The translations under genes and the position numbers were made by a program. This document shows, piece by piece, positions 58,283 to 64,000 of a DNA stretch of 64,000 bases. Source of the DNA: Aequorivita vladivostokensis (lineage in GTDB: Bacteria; Bacteroidota; Bacteroidia; Flavobacteriales; Flavobacteriaceae); contig NZ_JSVU01000005.1 in the NCBI RefSeq assembly GCF_000952855.1, positions 124,001 through 188,000 on the forward strand, written 5' to 3'. The notes under the pieces are model-generated. The model was not told the origin of the DNA, did not search any database, and saw only the letters and a list, made by a program, of their open reading frames with translations. The stretch's first letter is position 1, and every line of letters starts with the position of its first letter.

Positions 58283-60529
58283 ATGCACCGACTGATTTTA
58301 AAATACAAGATTTTCTTGCCCCTTGTTTTGTGTTTGCTGGTTTCAGTCAATTCTCTTTCCGCGCAAATTAAGGACACTATTGTTGCCATAAAACAACTTC
58401 AATATTCGGCTAGCAAAGCGCTGGAGACCGAAAATTTTATGGAAGCGGTGAAAAATCTGAACGATGCCAATAAACTGGCCATGCTGCCCAAATATAGAAG
58501 CTATAAACCCGACGTGGAGTTGAGCATAGCAGAGCTTTATTATAATCTGGAGTATTTTGATAAAGCATTAGAAGAAACAAAAAAGGCCATTGAAAATGGC
58601 AAAACCTATAAAAATACGTATAAGCTAGGCAAAGCTTATAATCTGGCAGGGATCATTCTCGTTTCTAAAGGAAGAATTGAATTGGCCGAACAATATCTTC
58701 ATAAGGCAGATTCAATTTTTTCCGAACTTGAAGATGAAAAAAGCAAAGCAAATGTGCTATACGCCAAGGGATTGCTGGAAATGCGACTCGGCGATTACGA
58801 AACGGCTATCTCCCATTTAAAGCCTGCTGCGCAAAGCTACCTTGACCAGGATATGCTTTACCACGAAGTAAGCGCCTACAGCAGCATTGCCGACGCGCTT
58901 TCGCTCATTAACCCACAGGTATATGCCAATCCACTGAGGGAGGCAAAAGAGCTATTGCAGAAAGTTTCTGAGATTTCGCATTCCCAAGGTTTCACAAAAT
59001 TCATTGTGGAAAACCATCGCATTAAATCGCAGATTTTGATTGCTGAAAAAAAGAATTCTGAAGCAGAAGAAGAACTAAAATACTATTTCAATAGAAAGGA
59101 TTCATTGCGACAGGCCCATCTTAAAGCAATAGAACGCGGCATTCAAGCGGAATCTGCCATTGGCGATTTGAACGAAATAATAGCGACCCAACAAGACGAC
59201 CTCACAAAACAGGAAAAATCGCTATTTTTTGGGAAACTTACAGGCTGGCTTAGTATTGCCCTCATTTTGATCCTTTCGCTCTTAACGCTATCACTTTATA
59301 AAAACAATAATTTAAGGGCCAAGGCAAACGAACTGTTGCAGGACAAAAACACCGAGTTGCAGGAGGCAAAAGAAAATGCTGAAAAAGCTTCGCAGGCAAA
59401 GGCACAGTTTCTCTCAACCATTACCCACGAGTTGCGAACGCCTATGTACACGGTAACCGGGCTAACGCACCTGCTTTTGGAAGAAGATCCGAAGCCGGAA
59501 CAAAGAGAGCATCTAAATTCATTAAAATTCTCTGGTGAATATCTGTTATCTTTAATCAACAATATTCTAGACCTCAATAAGTTAGAGGCCAATAAGGTTG
59601 AAATTGAAAAAGCACCCTTCAATCTGAAAAAGCGGATAGACGGGGTGTTGATTGCATTAAAGAAATCTGCGGAAGCCAAAAACAACAATGTTCATTACGA
59701 ATACGACCCAACTTTGCCAAATGAAGTGATGGGCGATTCCCTGAAAATTTCACAAATCCTTATCAACCTTATCAGCAACTCCATCAAGTTTACCGAAAAT
59801 GGTGATATCTGGGTACGGGTAAAAAATGCCGAAAAAACCGCCAAAAAGGTAGTGGTCCATTTTGAAGTGGAAGATACGGGAGACGGGATTTCCAAAAAGA
59901 AACAAAACACCATATTTGAATCGTTCTCGCAAGGTTCACTTCAGATAAACCGAAAATACGGGGGAACGGGTCTTGGCCTCTCTATCGTAAAGAATCTATT
60001 GGAACTTATGGGCAGCAAAATATTCCTTGAGAGTAAGCTGGGCGAAGGTTCCAAATTTTGGTTCAATATAAGTTATGATATTGCGGAGTCGGAAACCAAT
60101 ATAGTTGACCCTAAAAATATGGAGGTTGTATTGGACAATGACATATTTGAAAAAAAATCAGTGATGATTGTGGAAGACAACAAAATCAACCAGATGATTA
60201 CCAAGAAAATTCTTGAAAAGAAAAAAATGTCGTGCACCGTAGTAGATAACGGGATGGATGCCATAAAGCACGCCAAAGAACAAGATTTTGACGTAATCCT
60301 CATGGACATCCACATGCCGGGAATTAGCGGAATAGAGGCCACGAAAAAGATTCGTGAATTTAACAGAACCGTTCCCATCATCGCTCTTACCGCAATTACT
60401 ATTGAGGAAAATTTAGAGGATTTTTATAAAGCGGGTTTCAATGAATTTATACCAAAACCTTTCAATGCCGAAGACTTTTTTGAAAAGATAAACCGCGTGC
60501 TACGCAGCAATGATTTTTTGGTGAAGTAA
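58283..60529 (+). CDS. Hybrid histidine kinase with periplasmic TPR domain
   Basis: The 748-residue protein has a signal-like N-terminus (LVLCLLVSVNSLSAQ), tetratricopeptide repeats in the periplasm (about residues 40-260, for example LSIAELYYNLEYFDKALEET and NVLYAKGLLEMRLGDYETAI), one membrane segment (about residues 316-337), a coiled coil, a HisKA dimerisation helix with the phospho-acceptor His in THELRTPMYTVTGL (about residue 381), an HATPase_c domain (VMGDSLKISQILINLISNSI, DTGDGISKK, GGTGLGLSIVK), and a C-terminal receiver with VMIVEDNKINQMI and the phospho-acceptor Asp in VILMDIHMPG (about residue 674). It begins 29 nt after gapA. No response regulator gene follows, so the receiver may be the output or pass phosphate to a remote partner. 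Confidence 0.93.
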   Translation: MHRLILKYKIFLPLVLCLLVSVNSLSAQIKDTIVAIKQLQYSASKALETENFMEAVKNLNDANKLAMLPKYRSYKPDVELSIAELYYNLEYFDKALEETKKAIENGKTYKNTYKLGKAYNLAGIILVSKGRIELAEQYLHKADSIFSELEDEKSKANVLYAKGLLEMRLGDYETAISHLKPAAQSYLDQDMLYHEVSAYSSIADALSLINPQVYANPLREAKELLQKVSEISHSQGFTKFIVENHRIKSQILIAEKKNSEAEEELKYYFNRKDSLRQAHLKAIERGIQAESAIGDLNEIIATQQDDLTKQEKSLFFGKLTGWLSIALILILSLLTLSLYKNNNLRAKANELLQDKNTELQEAKENAEKASQAKAQFLSTITHELRTPMYTVTGLTHLLLEEDPKPEQREHLNSLKFSGEYLLSLINNILDLNKLEANKVEIEKAPFNLKKRIDGVLIALKKSAEAKNNNVHYEYDPTLPNEVMGDSLKISQILINLISNSIKFTENGDIWVRVKNAEKTAKKVVVHFEVEDTGDGISKKKQNTIFESFSQGSLQINRKYGGTGLGLSIVKNLLELMGSKIFLESKLGEGSKFWFNISYDIAESETNIVDPKNMEVVLDNDIFEKKSVMIVEDNKINQMITKKILEKKKMSCTVVDNGMDAIKHAKEQDFDVILMDIHMPGISGIEATKKIREFNRTVPIIALTAITIEENLEDFYKAGFNEFIPKPFNAEDFFEKINRVLRSNDFLVK

Positions 60530-61537
60530 CTACGATTTCTCTTTTATCGCTTTCTCAATACTACTTTTAAATTTCGCCTCTTCATCCTTCAAAATCACGG
60601 TTTTTATTGGCAAATAGTAGATTTCCGTAGTGTTTGAAATTGGCTGCAACCGCATAAAATCCTTTTCGGTCGTCAGTATTAAGGACTGCTTTTGCAACTC
60701 CTCAATTTCAGAAACGGTAAAATTATGATGGTCGGGGAATGATTTTTCGTCAAAGTTCAACCCTTCGCCCTTCAAAAACTCGATCAACGGTTTGGGATTG
60801 GCAATGCCCGTTACCAAAAGGAATTTCCGATCTTTTAAATAGGAAAGCGGTTTTTCTTCTTTTGAATTTTTTATTTCGGAAGCATAACCGATTTTTGAAA
60901 AATATAATTCCTGATTTGGTTTCGGTTTCAACTTTCGCTTTATGGCGTCGATTTTGGAATCGGAAATAGAATCGGGACATTTCGTTACAACAATTATATC
61001 TGCTCTACGTGCGCCAAATTTCGGTTCCCGAAGATTTCCCGCGGGCAGCATACAGTCGTCCACATACAGTTCATCAAAGGAAGTGAGCAAAATGTTCAAG
61101 GAGGCGGTTACCTTTCTATGTTGAAAGGCATCGTCGAGCAAAATTACGTCTGCCCTGTTCTGTAATTCTTCAATTCCTGTTTGCCGATCTTCGCATACGG
61201 CAACGGTTATTTCGGGAAATTTCTTCTTAAACTGAAGCGGCTCGTCGCCTACTTCTTCCGCAGTACTTTCAGTTAAAACTTCGCGGTAACCGGAAGTTTT
61301 CCGTTTATAACCGCGACTCAAAACGGCAATCTTATTAGTGTCCTTTAAAAAAGAAACCAGTAATTCTATCATCGGCGATTTTCCCGTGCCGCCCGTGGAA
61401 AGGTTTCCCACGCAGATAACCGGAAAATCATAGCTTTTGCTTTTCAAAATCCCCTTGTTATAAAAAAAGTTGCGGAGCGCAGTAATGCCGCCGTACAGGA
61501 TTGAAAAAGGAAATAATAACTTCCGCAGAAAATTCAT
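60530..61537 (-). CDS. lpxK: Tetraacyldisaccharide 4'-kinase
   Basis: LpxK phosphorylates the lipid A disaccharide. The 335-residue protein has the N-terminal membrane segment PFSILYGGITALRNFF, a P-loop VGNLSTGGTGKSPMIELLVS (about residues 42-61), SRGYKRKTSGY, and LLDDAFQHRKVTASLNILLT (about 133-152). The stop codon directly abuts that of the hybrid kinase. The gene ends on the minus strand with no terminator. Confidence 0.94.
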   Translation of the reverse strand: MNFLRKLLFPFSILYGGITALRNFFYNKGILKSKSYDFPVICVGNLSTGGTGKSPMIELLVSFLKDTNKIAVLSRGYKRKTSGYREVLTESTAEEVGDEPLQFKKKFPEITVAVCEDRQTGIEELQNRADVILLDDAFQHRKVTASLNILLTSFDELYVDDCMLPAGNLREPKFGARRADIIVVTKCPDSISDSKIDAIKRKLKPKPNQELYFSKIGYASEIKNSKEEKPLSYLKDRKFLLVTGIANPKPLIEFLKGEGLNFDEKSFPDHHNFTVSEIEELQKQSLILTTEKDFMRLQPISNTTEIYYLPIKTVILKDEEAKFKSSIEKAIKEKS

Positions 61538-61640
61538 TTAACGAAAGTACTAATTCCGCAGAAATTGAGGATTGCTTTAAAATAAAAATAGAGCCGCTAA
61601 AAATTGGGCAAACCGTTATCTTTACCGAAAATGTAGAAAA

Positions 61641-62735
61641 ATGAAGGTAAAAGAAGTAATCGCACTGCTTGAAGAGCTCTCCCCGCTCTCCTATTCCGAA
61701 GATTTTGACAATACCGGTCTGTTGGTCGGCGATGCCAACGCCACTGTCTCGGGAATCTTGGTAACGCTGGATACGCTTGAAAAAGTGGTGGATGAAGCCA
61801 TTGAAAAAAACTGCAACCTCATCGTGAGCTTTCACCCGATTATTTTCTCGGGCCTGAAAAAAATTACTGGAAAAACCTACGTGGAACGCGTGGTGCAAAA
61901 AGCAATAAAACACGACATCGCCATATTCTCAAATCATACCGCGCTGGACAATTCCTGGAACGGCGTAAATGCAATGATCTGCGAAAAGCTCAGGTTGAAA
62001 AATCGTTCGGTGTTAATGCCACAAAACGAAACCATTAAAAAACTCATAACATTTGCTCCCACAAAAGATGCGGAGAAAGTTAGAAACGCCCTCTTTGCAG
62101 TTGGTGGAGGCAATATTGGCAATTATGAAAATTGCAGTTTCAATATTGAGGGAAAAGGTAGTTTTAAGGGCAATGAAGCCTCCAATCCCGTAATCGGAAA
62201 AAAGGGCGAAACACATTTTGAAGAAGAAACCCAAATTGGGATTACTTTTGCGAAACACATCCAAAGCAATATTTTAAAAGCCTTGTTTGAAGCGCATCCG
62301 TACGAAGAAGTAGCTTATGAAATTACTACACTCGAAAACCAAAACCAACATTTGGGGATGGGAATGGTCGGAGAACTGGAACAAGGAATGGAAGAAAACG
62401 AATTCTTAAAATTTCTAAAGAAAACCATGAAAACGGATTGCGTGCGGCATTCCGCATTGCTGGATAAACCAATTAAGAAGGTTGCGGTTCTCGGTGGAAG
62501 CGGAGCTTTTGCAATCGATGCCGCAAAAAATGCGGGCGCCGATGCATTTATTTCGGCAGATTTTAAATACCACGACTTCTTTAAGGCAGAAAACACACTA
62601 CTTTTGGCAGATATTGGACATTATGAAAGCGAACAGTTCACAAAAGAGCTTTTACATTCTTTCCTTAAGAAAAAAATTACTAATTTTGCAGTCCTTTTAT
62701 CACAAATAAATACCAATCCTATTAGCTATTTATAA
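61641..62735 (+). CDS. Nif3-like dinuclear metal center protein
   Basis: The 364-residue protein is the long Nif3 form: two metal-binding halves around an inserted PII-like domain. Ligands are in VSFHPIIFSGLKKI (about residues 64-77) and SNHTALDNSWNGVN (about 97-110), and in the last third YHDFFKAENTLLLADIGHYE (about 314-333). The inserted middle is about residues 130-240 (KKLITFAPTKDAEKVRNALF). The function is poorly known. It is followed after 3 nt by the zinc-ribbon-type gene, an often seen pair. Confidence 0.92.
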   Translation: MKVKEVIALLEELSPLSYSEDFDNTGLLVGDANATVSGILVTLDTLEKVVDEAIEKNCNLIVSFHPIIFSGLKKITGKTYVERVVQKAIKHDIAIFSNHTALDNSWNGVNAMICEKLRLKNRSVLMPQNETIKKLITFAPTKDAEKVRNALFAVGGGNIGNYENCSFNIEGKGSFKGNEASNPVIGKKGETHFEEETQIGITFAKHIQSNILKALFEAHPYEEVAYEITTLENQNQHLGMGMVGELEQGMEENEFLKFLKKTMKTDCVRHSALLDKPIKKVAVLGGSGAFAIDAAKNAGADAFISADFKYHDFFKAENTLLLADIGHYESEQFTKELLHSFLKKKITNFAVLLSQINTNPISYL

Positions 62736-62738
62736 TTT

Positions 62739-63521
62739 ATGGCAACAAAAACCGAAGTTACTGTTGAAGAGAAGTTAAGAGCACTGTACGATTTGCAGCT
62801 TATCGATTCCAGAATTGATGAAATAAGAAGCGTTCGTGGCGAACTTCCGCTGGAAGTGGAAGATCTTGAGGACGAGGTGGCAGGAATGAACACCCGTTTG
62901 GAAAAGCTTAAGGCAGACCTTGAAGTAATTGAAGAGCAAATCAAGGAAAAAAAGAACAATATTGAAGAGTCTAAGGCTCTCATCAAGAAATATACTGCAC
63001 AACAGGATAATGTTCGAAATAATCGCGAATATAACTCCTTGAGTAAAGAAGTTGAATTCCAAGAGCTTGAAATTCAACTTGCGGAAAAAAACATCAAGGA
63101 ATATCGCGCACAGATTGAGCAAAAGAACCAAGTAATTGAAGAAACCAAAGGACGTTTTGACGAGCGCTCTGAGCATTTAAAGCACAAGCAAAACGAGCTG
63201 GACGAAATCTTGAAAGAGACCGAGAAGGAAGAGCAAACGCTTATCAAGGAATCTGAAAACTTTGAATCCCAAATTGAGCCTCGACTTATTAAAGCCTACA
63301 AACGCATTCGCACCAATGTGAAAAACGGTTTGGCCGTAGTTCCTGTGGAGCGTGGTGCTTCTGGAGGTTCTTTCTTTACCATTCCTCCACAAGTGCAAAT
63401 GGAGATTGCCGGTCGTAAAAAAATAATTACTGACGAGCACAGTGGACGAATCTTGGTCGATCCAGACTTGGCCGCCGAAGAGCGTGAAAAGATGGAAGCC
63501 AAATTTGCGAAGCTTAAATAA
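62739..63521 (+). CDS. Coiled-coil protein of the zinc-ribbon (CdsZ-like) family, without cysteines
   Basis: The 260-residue protein has a long coiled coil (about residues 25-190, QEVDxxI-like LQLIDSRIDEIRSVRGELPL to LKETEKEEQTLIKESENFES) and a C-terminal domain where the family has a C4 zinc ribbon. In this protein the ligands are replaced: VVPVERGASGGSFFTIPPQV and DEHSGRILVDPDLAAEEREK contain no cysteine, and the whole protein has none. The ribbon shape may be kept without zinc. It is the second gene of the Nif3-like unit and has a terminator. Confidence 0.88.
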   Translation: MATKTEVTVEEKLRALYDLQLIDSRIDEIRSVRGELPLEVEDLEDEVAGMNTRLEKLKADLEVIEEQIKEKKNNIEESKALIKKYTAQQDNVRNNREYNSLSKEVEFQELEIQLAEKNIKEYRAQIEQKNQVIEETKGRFDERSEHLKHKQNELDEILKETEKEEQTLIKESENFESQIEPRLIKAYKRIRTNVKNGLAVVPVERGASGGSFFTIPPQVQMEIAGRKKIITDEHSGRILVDPDLAAEEREKMEAKFAKLK

Positions 63522-63544
63522 AAGAATATCCTTAAATATAACAT

Positions 63545-63577
63545 AGCCTTCACATATTGTGAGGGCTTTTTTTGTAC
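63545..63577 (+). terminator. Terminator of the Nif3/zinc-ribbon unit
   Basis: AGCCTTCAC and GTGAGGGCT form a 9-bp stem (one T-G pair) around ATATT, followed by seven T. Confidence 0.75.
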
Positions 63578-63630
63578 TTTAAATGCAAGGTTTTCCAGTT
63601 GAAGAAGACCAATTACAGAAAATAATCACT

Positions 63631-64000
63631 ATGAAAAAAATCACATTTCTTATTGCAGGTATTTTATTGTTCTCGGTTCCGGGAGCCTGCAAGCCTTCAA
63701 ACGATAGCAATAAACAGGCTGAAGCCATTGCCCAAAAAGAACAAACCCCCGTACAGACTGAAACCGTTGAGGGTTTAAAAAAAGCGTATTTTGCAAGTGG
63801 TTGCTTTTGGTGCGTGGAAGCTATTTATGAAAGCGTAAAGGGCGTAAAGGAAGCCATTTCCGGCTACAGCGGCGGCGAAACGAAAAACCCAACTTATCAA
63901 AACCACGCTGACCACGCCGAAGCGGTAGAGGTTATTTACGACCCCGTAGTTGTGAGTTTCAGCCAATTGGTTGATGTGTATTTCGGCTCACAGAATATAA
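63631..64000 (+). CDS. msrA: Peptide-methionine (S)-S-oxide reductase MsrA, 3' end outside the window
   Basis: The 123 visible residues begin with a lipoprotein signal (GILLFSVPGACK, Cys20), a linker with charged residues, and the MsrA catalytic site SGCFWCVEAIYESVKGVKEA with Cys58. YSGGETKNPTYQNHADHAEA follows, as in the family. MsrA reduces oxidised methionine in proteins; the lipoprotein signal puts it outside the cytoplasm. The gene runs off the right edge, so length and C-terminal domain (MsrB fusion or not) cannot be judged. Confidence 0.93.
   Translation, partial: MKKITFLIAGILLFSVPGACKPSNDSNKQAEAIAQKEQTPVQTETVEGLKKAYFASGCFWCVEAIYESVKGVKEAISGYSGGETKNPTYQNHADHAEAVEVIYDPVVVSFSQLVDVYFGSQNI

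Overview
The window is a stretch of low-GC chromosome from a member of the Bacteroidota, almost certainly a Flavobacteriaceae bacterium. Several things point there: a type IX secretion C-terminal sorting domain, family-specific small proteins (Lacal_2735 type, the 50-residue 'SsrA-binding' type), a type III glutamine synthetase, the Bacteroidota long-form PurM, a Rho with a large disordered insertion, and many promoters of the TTG-N19/22-TAnnTTTG type. I cannot fix the genus from sequence alone; Aequorivita or a close relative is a guess.

Layout. 1-5.2 kb: housekeeping genes (DUF4197 lipoprotein, BtuF-like protein, pyrF, prfA, purM). 5.2-14.3 kb: a complete curli-type (type VIII secretion) locus on the minus strand. 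In transcription order it holds a giant 655-residue curlin-repeat protein, a 487-residue curlin-repeat protein, a small CsgB-like curlin, CsgE, CsgF, CsgG and a beta-propeller lipoprotein. Three transcription units are separated by clear terminators. The CsgE carries an extra N-terminal domain that looks like the CsgH/CsgC chaperone, and the CsgG carries a C-terminal outer-membrane barrel. 14.6-16.9 kb: glutamine synthetase III. 17.1-18.6 kb: an IS3-family insertion sequence with a solitary copy of its left end downstream, followed by an 11-bp tandem repeat. 18.8-21.5 kb: Na/Ca exchanger, a secreted protein with a duplicated domain, a 50-residue protein, apt. 21.5-21.9 kb: a tRNA-Arg(ACG) preceded, under one promoter, by two degenerate tandem copies of itself with palindromic elements in their D and T loops. 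This is the strangest thing in the window.

22-34 kb: clpS, prmA, tpiA, a TlpA-like thioredoxin, an orphan OppB permease, a DoxX-type membrane protein, DUF1599, folP-cdaA (folate and cyclic-di-AMP), an MsbA-like ABC exporter, truA, a phosphoesterase and DUF4293. 34-46.7 kb: rho, a T9SS cargo protein, an M14 peptidase, NUDIX/pyrE, birA, rsfS-ftsH, and a LUD-cdsA-psd-acyl-CoA-binding-protein phospholipid operon. 46.7-64 kb: valS, DUF1573, a retropepsin/PDZ protease, an aminotransferase-murB pair, a fasciclin lipoprotein, a glycosyltransferase-sigma factor pair, lipA-gapA, a hybrid histidine kinase, lpxK, a Nif3-like protein with a cysteine-free zinc-ribbon relic, and the start of msrA.

Gene packing is tight. 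Several convergent pairs share one TTAA as both stop codons. Apart from the IS and the tRNA repeats I see no prophage, integrative element or CRISPR array. Coordinates of alternative starts were chosen from signal peptides, promoters and overlaps, not from experiment.
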